A stretch of DNA of 47,550 nucleotides from Agrococcus baldri (GTDB taxonomy: Bacteria > Actinomycetota > Actinomycetes > Actinomycetales > Microbacteriaceae), in contig BJUU01000019.1 in assembly GCA_007988785.1 (NCBI GenBank), forward strand, positions 1-47,550, read 5' to 3'. Positions 28,001 to 35,925 of the stretch are shown one piece after another. The translations under genes and the position numbers were made by a program. The notes under the pieces were generated by a model. The model searched no databases and had not been told where the DNA came from. It saw nothing but the letters and a program-made list of their open reading frames with translations. Every line of letters begins with the position of its first letter. Position 1 is the stretch's first letter.

Positions 28001-28972
28001 CTATCGGGTGGTGCCGTGCACCTTGGGCAGCGCACCGCCGGCGGCCGCGTTGCGGTCGGGACGGAAGCCGCTCAGGTCGAGGCCGTCGACGCCCGTGACG
28101 AGCGCCAGCTCGTCCTCGATGAGCGCCGCCTCGGCGTCCTCGGGCCCGACGAGCGGCAGGCGCACGCGCGGGCTGCCGATGCGGCCCAGGCCGTGCAGGA
28201 TGTACTTCGCGGCGACGGTGCCCGGCACATGGGTCATGGTAGCGCGGACGAGCGGCTCGAGCGCCTTGTGCTGTTCCTGCGCCGCGTGCAGGTCGCCCGC
28301 GTTCACCGCGTCGATGATGGTGCGGTAGGGGCGGGCGGCGACGTTCGCGGTGACGCCGATGAGGCCGGAGGCGCCGATCGCCAGGTGCGGCAGCACGTTG
28401 GCGTCGTCGCCCGAGAAGTAGAGCAGGTCGGTCTGGTTGAGCACGCGGCTGACCTCGGCGAAGTCGCCCTTGGCGTCCTTCACTGCGAGGATGTTCGGGT
28501 GCTTGGCGGCGCGCAGGATCGTCTCGTAGCGGATCGGGATGCCGCTGCGGCCGGGGATGTCGTAGAGGATCACCGGCAGGTCGGTGGCGTCGGCGATCAT
28601 GCGGAAGTGCGTCAGCACGCCGGCCTGGGTGGGCTTGTTGTAGTACGGGGTGACGATCATCACGCCGTCGGCGCCGGCCTGCTCGGCCTGCTGGTTCAGG
28701 TCGATCGCGTGGGCGGTCTCATTCGAGCCGCCGCCCTGGATCACCTTGGCGCGGCCGCCCGCGACGGACTTCGCCACCTCGACGAGCCTGATCTTCTCGG
28801 GGTCGGTGAGCGTGGAGGTCTCGCCCGTGGTGCCGGAGACGACGATGCCGTCCGCGCCGTTGGTGACGCACGCGTCGATGAGGCGCTCGACGTCGTCCCA
28901 GTCGACCTCGCCGTCGGCGCGGAAAGGGGTCACGAGCGCGACGAGGACCTGGCCGAAGGGGTTGTCTGTCAC
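28001..28972 (-). CDS. dapA: 4-hydroxy-tetrahydrodipicolinate synthase
   Basis: Condenses pyruvate and aspartate semialdehyde, the first committed step to diaminopimelate and lysine. The 323-residue (beta-alpha)8 aldolase has the pyruvate-binding GTTGETSTL (47-55), Y137 in LYDIPGRSG and the Schiff-base lysine K165 in AVKDAKGD. It carries an extra tail of about 25 residues compared with E. coli DapA (GFRPDRNAAAGG). The GTG start is preceded by TAGCCT-6 nt, with the 14-base context GATAGCCTGGAGCC also found before dapF. It is divergent from a GNAT gene. Confidence 0.97.
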   Translation of the reverse strand: MTDNPFGQVLVALVTPFRADGEVDWDDVERLIDACVTNGADGIVVSGTTGETSTLTDPEKIRLVEVAKSVAGGRAKVIQGGGSNETAHAIDLNQQAEQAGADGVMIVTPYYNKPTQAGVLTHFRMIADATDLPVILYDIPGRSGIPIRYETILRAAKHPNILAVKDAKGDFAEVSRVLNQTDLLYFSGDDANVLPHLAIGASGLIGVTANVAARPYRTIIDAVNAGDLHAAQEQHKALEPLVRATMTHVPGTVAAKYILHGLGRIGSPRVRLPLVGPEDAEAALIEDELALVTGVDGLDLSGFRPDRNAAAGGALPKVHGTTR

Positions 28973-28978
28973 GGCTCC

Positions 28979-28984
28979 AGGCTA
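28979..28984 (-). promoter_or_regulatory. Candidate -10 for leaderless dapA
   Basis: TAGCCT, 6 nt, then GTG. A GGAG overlaps the spacer only 2 nt from the start, too close for normal use. Confidence 0.55.
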
Positions 28985-29020
28985 TCGCGCCCCGCGTGCG
29001 CTGCCACCGGGGGCGCTCGA

Positions 29021-29026
29021 TAGCGT
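29021..29026 (+). promoter_or_regulatory. Candidate -10 for leaderless GNAT gene
   Basis: TAGCGT, 6 nt, then GTG at 29033. Together with the dapA hexamer this divides a 60-bp divergent region. Confidence 0.55.
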
Positions 29027-29032
29027 GGGCGG

Positions 29033-29563
29033 GTGATCACGCTCGTCGAGCCCTCTGCGCCCCTGCACGACGCCTGGCTGGCGTCGATGCGCGAGTTCGA
29101 GGGCGCCGTGCTGCACGGCTACTCGACCTTCGGCTTCGAGGTCGACGAGCTCGCGGAGCCCGCGGGCTTCGAGCGCTGGCTCGAGCGCGAGCGGCTGCAG
29201 AATCGGCGAGCCCTCGACGGCTTCGTGCCGGCCACCGCGTGGTGGATCGTCGACGATGCGGAGCCCGGGCGCGTGCTCGGCTCCATCCACCTGCGGCACG
29301 AGCTCAACGACTGGCTGCTCGCCGAGGGCGGGCACATCGGGTACGGCGTGCGGCCCTCCGCCCGCGGCCGGGGCGTGGCCACCGCCGCGCTGCGGCTCGT
29401 GCTCGACCGGGCTCGTGCCATGGGGATCGAGCGCGTGCTGATCTGCTGCGAGGACAACGCGGCCTCGCGCGCCACCAACCTCGGCGCCGGCGGCGAGCTC
29501 GAGGACGTGCGCGTCGGCGAGGACGGCGGCCGTGTCGAGCGCTACTGGATCGACCTGCGCTGA
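29033..29563 (+). CDS. GNAT family N-acetyltransferase
   Basis: Acyl-CoA-dependent N-acyltransferase of unknown substrate, 176 residues. The acetyl-CoA binding motif is VRPSARGRGVATAALRLVLD (about residues 103-122), and the N-terminal part includes EFEGAVLHGYSTFGFEVDEL. The C-terminal strand DGGRVERYWIDL resembles acetyltransferases of the YjdJ/YkkB-type group acting on small molecules. The GTG start is set by TAGCGT exactly 6 nt upstream. It is the only plus-strand gene in this stretch and converges on folA, which ends 7 bases further on. Confidence 0.87.
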   Translation: MITLVEPSAPLHDAWLASMREFEGAVLHGYSTFGFEVDELAEPAGFERWLERERLQNRRALDGFVPATAWWIVDDAEPGRVLGSIHLRHELNDWLLAEGGHIGYGVRPSARGRGVATAALRLVLDRARAMGIERVLICCEDNAASRATNLGAGGELEDVRVGEDGGRVERYWIDLR

Positions 29564-29570
29564 GGCCGCG

Positions 29571-30092
29571 TCAGCGGGCGCGCTCGAGGGTGCGGTAGGC
29601 GTACCGCAGGCCCGAGGTGCTCTCGTGCCACCCCCGGGCCGGATCGCGCGCGACCTCGCGCCAGACCGCATCCGCACCCGTGCTCGGCTCGGGCGCCGTC
29701 GTGTCTCCGGATGCGTCGAGGTCGATGTCGGTGATCTCGAGCCGGTCGGCGCGGTCGAGCGCGTCGCGGTAGACGCGGCCGCCGCCGATGATCCAGACCT
29801 CGGCGCCGGGGCCGGCGATGGAGCCCGCGGCCGCGAGCGCCTCGTCGAGCGTCGCGGCCACGCGCGCGCCGGGGGCGACGTAGTCGGGGTTCGAGGTGAT
29901 GACGATGTTGTCGCGGCCGGGCAGCGGGCGGAACGCTTGCGGGAACGACTCCCAGGTGCGGCGGCCCATCACCACCGGGTGCCCCGTGGTGATCGCCTTG
30001 AAGCGGGCCATGTCCTCAGGCAGGCGCCAGGGCATGTCACCGGCCTCGCCGATGACGCCGCCGCGCGCCTGCGCCCAGATCATGCCGAGCAT
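29571..30092 (-). CDS. folA: Dihydrofolate reductase
   Basis: NADPH-dependent reduction of dihydrofolate to tetrahydrofolate, needed to recycle the folate consumed by the thymidylate synthase encoded just upstream. The 173-residue protein has the DHFR features MIWAQARGGVIG, the acidic catalytic region MPWRLPEDMARFKAIT, VVMGRRTWES and the NADPH-binding IIGGGRVYRDAL. A GGGGAGG precedes the ATG. It follows thyA by 28 bases in dapB-(membrane protein)-thyA-folA. Confidence 0.97.
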   Translation of the reverse strand: MLGMIWAQARGGVIGEAGDMPWRLPEDMARFKAITTGHPVVMGRRTWESFPQAFRPLPGRDNIVITSNPDYVAPGARVAATLDEALAAAGSIAGPGAEVWIIGGGRVYRDALDRADRLEITDIDLDASGDTTAPEPSTGADAVWREVARDPARGWHESTSGLRYAYRTLERAR

Positions 30093-30120
30093 CCGTCTGC
30101 CTCCCCTGCCGGCTCGCGGC

Positions 30121-30930
30121 TCAGACCGCGACCGGCGCCTTGATGCCGGGGTGGTGCTCGTAGCCGACCACCTCGAAGTCGTCGAGCGTGTAGTCGAGGA
30201 TCGAGTCGGGCGTGCGGCCGATGCGCAGCTGCGGCAGCGCGTAGGGCTCGCGGGCGAGCTGCCGCTCGACCTGCTCGACGTGGTTGTCGTAGATGTGGCA
30301 GTCGCCGCCCGTCCAGATGAAGTCGCCCACCGTCAGGCCCGTCTGCTGCGCGACCATGTGCGTCAGCAGCGCGTAGCTCGCGATGTTGAAGGGCACCCCG
30401 AGGAACATGTCGGCGCTGCGCTGGTAGAGCTGGCAGCTGAGGCGCCCGTCGGTGACGTCGAACTGGAAGAAGGCGTGGCAGGGCGCGAGCGCCATCTCGG
30501 GGATGTCGGCCGGGTTCCAGGCCGAGACGATGTGGCGGCGGCTGTCGGGGTTCGTGCGGATCGACTCGACGACCTGCGCGATCTGGTCGATCGTGCCGCC
30601 GTCGCGGGCCGGCCACGAGCGCCACTGCACGCCGTAGACGGGGCCGAGCTCGCCATCCGCGTCTGCCCACTCGTCCCAGATCGTGACGCCCTGCTCCTGC
30701 AGCCAGCGCACGTTGGAGTCGCCGCGCAGGAACCACAGCAGCTCGAGCGCGATCGACTTGAAGTGCACGCGCTTCGTGGTGATGAGGGGGAAGCCCTGCG
30801 ACAGGTCGTAGCGCAGCTGCCGGCCGAAGACGCTGCGGGTGCCGGTGCCGGTGCGGTCGCCCTTGTGCTCGCCGTTGGCGAAGACGTCGGCGAGCAGCGC
30901 CTCGTAGGGGTGGGTGGTGAGCTCGGTCAT
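30121..30930 (-). CDS. thyA: Thymidylate synthase (ThyA)
   Basis: Methylates dUMP to dTMP with methylenetetrahydrofolate, producing dihydrofolate. The 269-residue protein has the phosphate-binding [12 protein letters not shown] (25-36), the nucleophile C151 in [11 protein letters not shown] and the dUMP-contact HIYDNHVEQ. The ATG at 30930 overlaps the stop of the upstream membrane-protein gene (ATGA) with GGAGGC just before it; longer in-frame starts lie within that gene. It is followed by folA, its functional partner. Confidence 0.98.
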   Translation of the reverse strand: MTELTTHPYEALLADVFANGEHKGDRTGTGTRSVFGRQLRYDLSQGFPLITTKRVHFKSIALELLWFLRGDSNVRWLQEQGVTIWDEWADADGELGPVYGVQWRSWPARDGGTIDQIAQVVESIRTNPDSRRHIVSAWNPADIPEMALAPCHAFFQFDVTDGRLSCQLYQRSADMFLGVPFNIASYALLTHMVAQQTGLTVGDFIWTGGDCHIYDNHVEQVERQLAREPYALPQLRIGRTPDSILDYTLDDFEVVGYEHHPGIKAPVAV

Positions 30931-31415
30931 CGTGCCTCCTGCGCTCCAGTCTCGCGCATCCTGCGCAGCCCGAGCGCCTTGCGCGCGGCCATTCGCGCAC
31001 GCTTGCGATCGCGTGCGGCGTCGTAGGCCATCGACAGCCGCAGCCACGACTGCCAGGCATCGGGATTCGCCTCGACGTCGGCCTTCGCGACCGGGAAGGC
31101 CCGCTCGGCGGCGTCGCGGTCGGCGCGGCCGGAGGGAGTGGCCGGCAGCGGCTGCGGCATGCCGCCCGCCGCGTCGAGCTCGCGCACGGCGCGGTCGAGC
31201 CCGATGCCGAAGACGAGCTCGCGCGCGAGCGCCCACGCGCCCACGAGCGTGAAGACGACCAGCGCGAGGCCCACCGCGGTGCCGAGCGGCGTGCCGCTCA
31301 GCAGGAAGCCGACGGCGAGGCCGCCCGCGACGACGACGTAGAGCGCGAGCGCCGCGGCCATGACGAGCGCGAGCGTCCTGGCGGTGCCGCTGCGCGCAGC
31401 GGAGCGCTCGGTCAC
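30927..31415 (-). CDS. Putative membrane protein with TPR-like tail
   Basis: The 162-residue protein has two membrane helices (about residues 14-38 and 45-65) and a soluble C-terminal part, [30 protein letters not shown], resembling a single tetratricopeptide-type helix pair. I recognise no enzymatic motif. It overlaps dapB upstream and thyA downstream, each by 4 bases, so it is translated as part of the dapB-thyA-folA operon. Its role is unknown; the location may simply be conserved synteny. Confidence 0.78.
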   Translation of the reverse strand: MTERSAARSGTARTLALVMAAALALYVVVAGGLAVGFLLSGTPLGTAVGLALVVFTLVGAWALARELVFGIGLDRAVRELDAAGGMPQPLPATPSGRADRDAAERAFPVAKADVEANPDAWQSWLRLSMAYDAARDRKRARMAARKALGLRRMRETGAQEAR

Positions 31416-32116
31416 GCGAGGTCCAGCAGGTCGCCGATGCCGACGGTCACGCCCGACTGCGGCTCGGCCCGCAGGGCCAGCAGGATGCCCGCCGAGTAGC
31501 TCTCGCTCGAGCTCGTGTCATGGCGGATCGTGAGCGTCTCCCCCGTGCCGCCGAAGACGACCTCCTGCCTGGCGACGACACCGGGCAGGCGCAGCGCGTG
31601 CACGGGCACGCCGGAGATGATCGTGCCGCGGCCCGGCTCGTCGGGGGTCGCCGGGCGGAAGCCGCGCACGGCGCCGATCGCCTCGGCGGTGCGGGTGGCG
31701 GTGCCGCTCGGCGCGTCGCGCTTGCGGTCGTGGTGCGCCTCCACCACCTCGACGGCCTCGAAGTGCTGCGCCGCGATCGTCGCCAGGTGCGTCTCGAGCA
31801 CCGAGCCGAGCGAGAAGTTCGGGACGATGCGGATGCGGTCGGCACCGCGGTCGCGCAGGGCGCTGATGCGCTCGTCGGTCCATCCGCTCGTGGCGACCAC
31901 GAGCGGCACGCCCGCCTCGGACGCCGCCTCGACGAGCCTGGCGCTGGCGGCCAGCACGGTGGCGTCGAAGATGACGTCCAGCCCGTCGAGCTCGAGGCCA
32001 TCGCGCACGTCGATCTCGACCGGCTCGAGGTCGTCGGCCTCCCGCACCAGCCGCAGCGCGAGCGAGCCCAGCCGCCCGGTGGAGCCTGCGATGCCGACGC
32101 GCCTGGTTCCTGCCAT
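31412..32116 (-). CDS. dapB: 4-hydroxy-tetrahydrodipicolinate reductase
   Basis: Reduces the DapA product with NAD(P)H in lysine/DAP synthesis. The 234-residue protein has the dinucleotide-binding [10 protein letters not shown] (8-17), the catalytic H128-H129 and K132 in [15 protein letters not shown], and the C-terminal substrate domain. The ATG is preceded by TAGGCT-6 nt, a leaderless signature. It heads the operon with the membrane protein, thyA and folA. Its divergent neighbour is a GNAT gene 55 bases away. Confidence 0.96.
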   Translation of the reverse strand: MAGTRRVGIAGSTGRLGSLALRLVREADDLEPVEIDVRDGLELDGLDVIFDATVLAASARLVEAASEAGVPLVVATSGWTDERISALRDRGADRIRIVPNFSLGSVLETHLATIAAQHFEAVEVVEAHHDRKRDAPSGTATRTAEAIGAVRGFRPATPDEPGRGTIISGVPVHALRLPGVVARQEVVFGGTGETLTIRHDTSSSESYSAGILLALRAEPQSGVTVGIGDLLDLA

Positions 32117-32122
32117 GGAACC

Positions 32123-32128
32123 AGCCTA
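32123..32128 (-). promoter_or_regulatory. Candidate -10 for leaderless dapB
   Basis: TAGGCT, 6 nt, then ATG; no Shine-Dalgarno sequence. Confidence 0.55.
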
Positions 32129-32159
32129 CGGCGTCGGCAGGTGGCGGCCGAGGCGGCCG

Positions 32160-32165
32160 TACAGT
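32160..32165 (+). promoter_or_regulatory. Candidate -10 for leaderless GNAT gene
   Basis: TACAGT, 6 nt, then GTG at 32172; this decides the start of the GNAT gene. Confidence 0.55.
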
Positions 32166-32171
32166 GGATCC

Positions 32172-32630
32172 GTGCCCATCACGATCGCACCCGAGGACCC
32201 GGCGACCGAGGTCGCGCAGTCGCTGCTGCAGGCCTACTTCGCCGACCGCGCCATCAGCTTCATCGGCGGCGAGTACCGCCCGAAGCCCGCCGATCCCGCC
32301 ACCCTGCGCGAGCCCCACGGCGCGTTCCTCGTGGCGCGGAGCGACGGCGAGGCGGTCGGCTGCGGCGCGCTCCGCCGGCTCGGGGCCGAGCGGTTCGAGG
32401 TCAAGCACCTCTACGTGGCGCCCGCCGGCCGCGGTCGCGGCACGGGAGCGGCGCTGCTGCAGGCGCTCGAGGACCGCGCCGTCGCGCTGGGCGCGAGCGA
32501 GGTGGTGCTCGACACGAACAGCTCGCTCGCGGCGGCCAACGGGCTCTACACGAGCCGCGGCTACGCATCCGTGCCCGCCTACAACGACAACCCGAACGCG
32601 ACGAGCTGGTTCGCCAAGCCCGTGCGTTGA
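32172..32630 (+). CDS. GNAT family N-acetyltransferase
   Basis: The 152-residue protein is a compact GNAT enzyme with EVKHLYVAPAGRGRGTGAALL (acetyl-CoA motif, about residues 76-96) and a C-terminal VVLDTNSSLAAANGLYTSRGY typical of small-molecule N-acetyltransferases; the substrate is unknown. The GTG start is set by the leaderless signature TACAGT-6 nt. Its TGA stop is formed by the first GTTGAGGG unit of the repeat array at 32626, so the gene ends inside a repeat. It is the left border of the accessory island between dapB and the M16 peptidase gene. Confidence 0.87.
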   Translation: MPITIAPEDPATEVAQSLLQAYFADRAISFIGGEYRPKPADPATLREPHGAFLVARSDGEAVGCGALRRLGAERFEVKHLYVAPAGRGRGTGAALLQALEDRAVALGASEVVLDTNSSLAAANGLYTSRGYASVPAYNDNPNATSWFAKPVR

Positions 32631-32696
32631 GGGTCTGCGTCTGAGTTGAGGGTTTGCGTCCGAGTTGAGGGCCGTGAGGACGCAGAACCTCAACTG
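32626..32696. repeat. Left repeat array of the DUF559 cassette (tandem 19-mers plus nested palindrome)
   Basis: Three direct units start at 32626, 32645 and 32664: GTTGAGGGTCTGCGTCTGA, GTTGAGGGTTTGCGTCCGA and a diverged third. The region 32644-32695 is also a nested palindrome: AGTTGAGG (32644-32651) pairs with CCTCAACT (32688-32695), and TGCGTCC (32655-32661) pairs with GGACGCA (32678-32684). The GNAT stop and, on the other strand, the DUF559 stop both lie inside repeat units. It could act as a bidirectional terminator and/or an element end. Confidence 0.85.
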
Positions 32697-33613
32697 GAGG
32701 CAGCGGCGAGCGCCGCCCGCACGCGCTCGACCACCTTCCAGGGCTGCGCGAGCATCGACGCGCTGAGCCGGATCACCCGCCAGCCGAGGCTGCGCAGCCG
32801 CTCATCGCGCTCGAGGTCGTGCGCCCGCTGCCGCGGATCGAGGAAGTGCTGCTCGCCGTCGTACTCGATCGCGACCTTCGCATCGCGGTAGAGCAGGTCG
32901 GGCTGCGCGATCAGCACTCCTTCATCGAAGATCTCGCCGTTCACCTCCGGCTCCGGCAGCCCCGCACGCACCAGCATGCAGCGCGTCGGCGTCTCCATGG
33001 GCGAGTCGACACCGGGGCGAGCCTCCTCGAGCGCGGCACGCAGGCGCGCGGAACCGGGTGCGGTGCCCCATGCCGTGAGCGCTGCCGCAAGCCGCTCCGG
33101 CGTCGCTGCCGGCCTCGCGAACCGCAGCAGCGGGTAGCGGTCGCGCGGCGCCATCAAGGCGTCGGCGACGACGATGAGGGCATCGAGATCGAGCGTGCGC
33201 GCGAGCAGGCACAGCGTGAGCACCGGCGAGGTGACAGGCAGCGAGTCGACCCGCCACGTCACGAGCCGCTCGGGCAGGACGGAGACGCTCTCGACGCCTG
33301 CGGTGCGCGGACGATAGGCGCCCCGCGGTACGACGATCGTCACCGGAGCGTCATCGACGGTCGTCGGCAGCGGCAGTCCGAGCAGCGCGGCAGCCGCCGG
33401 GCCGCCGATCAACTGCCCGGGCTTCAGCCGCGGCCCGTACTGCCGTGCTCGGCCGGCGAGGTCGTCTGCCAGGCCCTCGGCTCGGATGCCCCAGAAGGGC
33501 CGAGCGAGCTGCTTGGCGCGCAGGCGCTTCTCACTGGATCCGCGCGCGCGCAGGGTGGCGACGCCGAGCGAAGCGACGCCGGCGAGCTCGGGGATGTCGA
33601 TGTGCCCAGCCAT
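32690..33613 (-). CDS. DUF559 endonuclease-like protein (Vsr/PD-(D/E)XK type)
   Basis: The predicted 307-residue protein ends in a DUF559 domain related to very-short-patch-repair nucleases, with candidate catalytic residues E207 (METPTR), D239 (QPDLLY) and E250/D252 (IEYDGEQHF), then ERDERLRSLGWRVIRL. The N-terminal 190 residues resemble the helix-rich region that often precedes DUF559 in actinobacteria and has been compared with AbiEi-like antitoxins; I cannot prove that link. ATG at 33613 is preferred; ATG at 33706 would add 31 Arg-rich residues, and neither has a good Shine-Dalgarno sequence. The TGA stop lies within the left palindrome, and a mirrored repeat lies upstream at 33717-33770. 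Confidence 0.75.
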   Translation of the reverse strand: MAGHIDIPELAGVASLGVATLRARGSSEKRLRAKQLARPFWGIRAEGLADDLAGRARQYGPRLKPGQLIGGPAAAALLGLPLPTTVDDAPVTIVVPRGAYRPRTAGVESVSVLPERLVTWRVDSLPVTSPVLTLCLLARTLDLDALIVVADALMAPRDRYPLLRFARPAATPERLAAALTAWGTAPGSARLRAALEEARPGVDSPMETPTRCMLVRAGLPEPEVNGEIFDEGVLIAQPDLLYRDAKVAIEYDGEQHFLDPRQRAHDLERDERLRSLGWRVIRLSASMLAQPWKVVERVRAALAAASS

Positions 33614-33716
33614 GCCGCGCAGGATGCCCGGTCGGCGCGCCGTCGTGCGCCGCGCATCCGCCCGCCTGTGAATGACAGGCTGCTCGAGCCGCCTTGGCGT
33701 CGGCATGGGCGCGGCT

Positions 33717-33770
33717 CAGTTGAGGTTCTTTGCCCTCTGCGCCGTCAACTCGGACGCAAACCCTCAACTG
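33717..33770. repeat. Right, mirrored repeat of the DUF559 cassette
   Basis: Inverted copy of the left repeat: TCAACTCGGACGCAAACC (33745-33762) is the reverse complement of the left 32645-32669 segment, and GTTGAGGTTC matches the left GAACCTCAAC in mirror. It is itself a palindrome, with CAGTTGAGG (33717-33725) pairing with CCTCAACTG (33762-33770). It lies upstream of the DUF559 gene, between it and the histidine phosphatase gene. Confidence 0.85.
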
Positions 33771-33795
33771 GGCGAGGCGGGAGCGGGGTGGCGGG

Positions 33796-34398
33796 TCAGT
33801 AGGGCTGCGGGAGGGGGAGGCCGGTGCGGTCCTCGACGGGCAGGTGGCCGAGGTCGTTGTGGACGACGAGCTGCGGGGGCTTGCCGGTGCGGCGGCGGAT
33901 GATCGTGAGGCCGCAGTTGGCCTGATTGAGGCTCATCCACTGCCACTCGGGCGACTGCATGACCTCGCGCACGAACCAGCCGATGACGAAGTTGTGGGTC
34001 ACGAGCAGCTCGTTGACGTCGCCGCGCGAGGGGCGCAGCCACTGCTCCCCCGCGTCGTGCATCTGCGCAGCGCCCGCCTCGGCCTCCTCGGGTCGCACGC
34101 TCGCCAGGAAGCGGTGGAAGCCGACCGGCGTGTGCTCGGTCCTGCCGGAGGGGATGCAGTCGAGCAGCAGCGACGACTTCTCGAACTCGACCGCCGGCAG
34201 CCGCTGCTGCATGATCGACGCCGTCTCGGTCGCGCGCTGCAGCGGCGAGGTCCAGGCGTGATCGAAGTGCACGCCCGAGAGCCGCTGCGCGATCGCCTGC
34301 GCCTGCCGCACGCCGCGTGCGGAGAGTCGCCCGTCGTCGACGCCGTGCTCTGCATCGAGCTGCTCCCCGTGCCGGACGAGGTAGAGCAGGTGAGCCAT
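33796..34398 (-). CDS. Histidine phosphatase family protein
   Basis: Phosphoglycerate-mutase-like phosphatase of unknown substrate, 200 residues. The catalytic motif YLVRHGE places the phospho-accepting H10, followed by LSARGVRQAQAIAQRL and WTSPLQRATETA; the second histidine is in LLVTHNFVIGWF. The ATG at 34398 has GGAGG five bases upstream; the longer reading extends through the gap towards the M16 gene. It lies in the accessory island next to the right-hand repeat. Small-molecule phosphatases of this group are hard to assign by sequence alone. Confidence 0.88.
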   Translation of the reverse strand: MAHLLYLVRHGEQLDAEHGVDDGRLSARGVRQAQAIAQRLSGVHFDHAWTSPLQRATETASIMQQRLPAVEFEKSSLLLDCIPSGRTEHTPVGFHRFLASVRPEEAEAGAAQMHDAGEQWLRPSRGDVNELLVTHNFVIGWFVREVMQSPEWQWMSLNQANCGLTIIRRRTGKPPQLVVHNDLGHLPVEDRTGLPLPQPY

Positions 34399-34412
34399 CG
34401 CATCCTCCGCGT

Positions 34413-34430
34413 GGGCGCGCCGCTGCGCCC
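34413..34430 (-). terminator. Possible hairpin after the M16 peptidase gene
   Basis: GGGCGC-6 nt-GCGCCC in the 67-bp gap between the M16 stop and the histidine phosphatase start. Short stem, no U-tract. Confidence 0.3.
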
Positions 34431-34465
34431 GGTTCGTGACCATCGGGGCGCGCGAGCGTGCCCTG

Positions 34466-35839
34466 CTAGTGAGCGGCTGGGACCGCTGACTCCACCGTAC
34501 CCCGCGCGCCTGAGTCGACGAGCCGGTCGAGGCCGTCCGGCACCTGCCCGACCGCCGCGATCGAGCGCGCGCCGCCCGCGAGCGCTGCCGCGAGCTCGCG
34601 CACATCGGCGTCGGTGACACGGTCGATGCGCTCGAGCGTGGCGTCGATGTCGAGGAACTCCCCCAGCGTCAGCTCGGCTCGGCCGAGCCGCGCCATGCGC
34701 GTGTCGCTCTCCTCCAGCGCGAGCGCCGAGCCGCCCGCGAGCTGCCCCTTCGCGCGGCCCAGCTCCTCGTCGCTCGCGCCCTCCGCGAGGCGCTCGAGCT
34801 CGCCCAGCATGAGGCCGGCGACCTCGAGCGTCTTGTGCGGCTGGCAGGCCGCGGCCATGCCCATGAGCCCCGCGTCGGCGTAGCCGGAGGCGAAGGAGTA
34901 GACGGAGTAGGCGAGGCCGCGGCGCTCGCGGATCTCCTGGAACAGCCGCGACGACATGCCGGCGCCCAGCACCGCGTTGAGCACGGCCATGGTGCTGCGG
35001 CGCGGGTCGCCCGCCGTCAGCCCCGGCGTGCCGATCATGAGGCTGACCTGCTCGAGCGGGCGCCGCACGACCGTGAGGCCGCCGGCCGTGTACGGCTGCA
35101 GCGCTGCGTCGCGGCGGGCCTTCGGGGCGGCGTCCTCGAGCGACCAGCCGTAGCGCCCGAGGGCCTCCTGCAGCTGCTCGACGACCGTGTCGTGGTCGAC
35201 GGCGCCGGCGACGGTCACCACCAGATCGCTCGCGTCGTAGTGCTCGCGGTAGTGCTCGGCGACGCGCTCGCGCGAGACGGCCCGGATCGACTCGTTCGTG
35301 CCGCCGATGGGCCTGCCCAGCGGCGCGTCGAGCCCGTGCACGAGCTCGCTCAGCCGCTCACCCGCGACGTCGCCGGGATCGTCGTCGGCCATCGCGAGCT
35401 CCTCCAGGATGACCTCGCGCTCGTGGTCGAACTCGGCCGGGTCGAGCAGCGAGGAGGTCACCATGTCCGCGAGCACGTCGACGGCCATGCCGAGGTCGCG
35501 GTCGCGCACCTTGGCGTAGTAGCAGGTGTGCTCCTTCGCGGTGAGCGCGTTGTGCTCGCCCCCGACCTCGTCGAACGCGACCGCGATGTCGAAGGCGCTG
35601 CGGGTGGGGGTGCCCTTGAACAGCAGGTGCTCGAGGAAGTGCGTCGCGCCGCGCGCATCCTCCCGCTCGTCGCGCGAGCCGACCGGCACCCAGAAGCCCA
35701 CGGAGGCGCTCGCGGCGCCCGGCACCTGCTCGGTGAGCACGCGCACGCCGCTCGGCAGCACGCTCCTGCGCACCACCGCACCGCCGGCGGCGTTGATGAC
35801 GATCTCGGGGGTCTCGAGCGGCAGGGCGACAGCAGGCAT
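34466..35839 (-). CDS. M16 family zinc peptidase (PepR-like)
   Basis: The 457-residue protein resembles mitochondrial-processing-peptidase-like M16B enzymes. The inverted zinc motif is H67-x2-E70-H71 (THFLEHLLF), with the third ligand E147 in EVILEELAMADDDPGD; the C-terminal non-catalytic half includes FQEIRERRGLAYSVYSF. The gene normally follows pnp in actinobacteria, as here. The ATG is preceded by TAGGAT-6 nt, a leaderless signature, after the pnp terminator hairpin. Physiological substrates are unknown. Confidence 0.93.
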   Translation of the reverse strand: MPAVALPLETPEIVINAAGGAVVRRSVLPSGVRVLTEQVPGAASASVGFWVPVGSRDEREDARGATHFLEHLLFKGTPTRSAFDIAVAFDEVGGEHNALTAKEHTCYYAKVRDRDLGMAVDVLADMVTSSLLDPAEFDHEREVILEELAMADDDPGDVAGERLSELVHGLDAPLGRPIGGTNESIRAVSRERVAEHYREHYDASDLVVTVAGAVDHDTVVEQLQEALGRYGWSLEDAAPKARRDAALQPYTAGGLTVVRRPLEQVSLMIGTPGLTAGDPRRSTMAVLNAVLGAGMSSRLFQEIRERRGLAYSVYSFASGYADAGLMGMAAACQPHKTLEVAGLMLGELERLAEGASDEELGRAKGQLAGGSALALEESDTRMARLGRAELTLGEFLDIDATLERIDRVTDADVRELAAALAGGARSIAAVGQVPDGLDRLVDSGARGTVESAVPAAH

Positions 35840-35845
35840 CCGACG

Positions 35846-35851
35846 ATCCTA
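35846..35851 (-). promoter_or_regulatory. Candidate -10 for leaderless M16 gene
   Basis: TAGGAT, 6 nt, then ATG; no Shine-Dalgarno sequence. Confidence 0.55.
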
Positions 35852-35867
35852 CGCCGCGGAGCGCGAA

Positions 35868-35911
35868 GACGACGGATGCCCCCACCCGGCCGAGTGAGGG
35901 CATCCGTCGTC
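35868..35911 (-). terminator. pnp terminator hairpin
   Basis: Perfect 14-bp stem (GACGACGGATGCCC and complement) around a 16-nt loop, 15 bases after the pnp stop and just upstream of the M16 promoter. Confidence 0.75.
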
Positions 35912-35925
35912 GTGCGCGGTGCGGG

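Noticed and set aside
31515-32171. N-terminal extension of the GNAT gene upstream of 32172
   Set aside because: It would cover dapB antisense. TACAGT 6 nt before GTG at 32172 and family length fix the start.
32626-33770. Insertion sequence
   Set aside because: Inverted ends are present, but there is no transposase motif, no DDE or HUH residues and no obvious target duplication. Nuclease-associated repeat cassette is the safer description.
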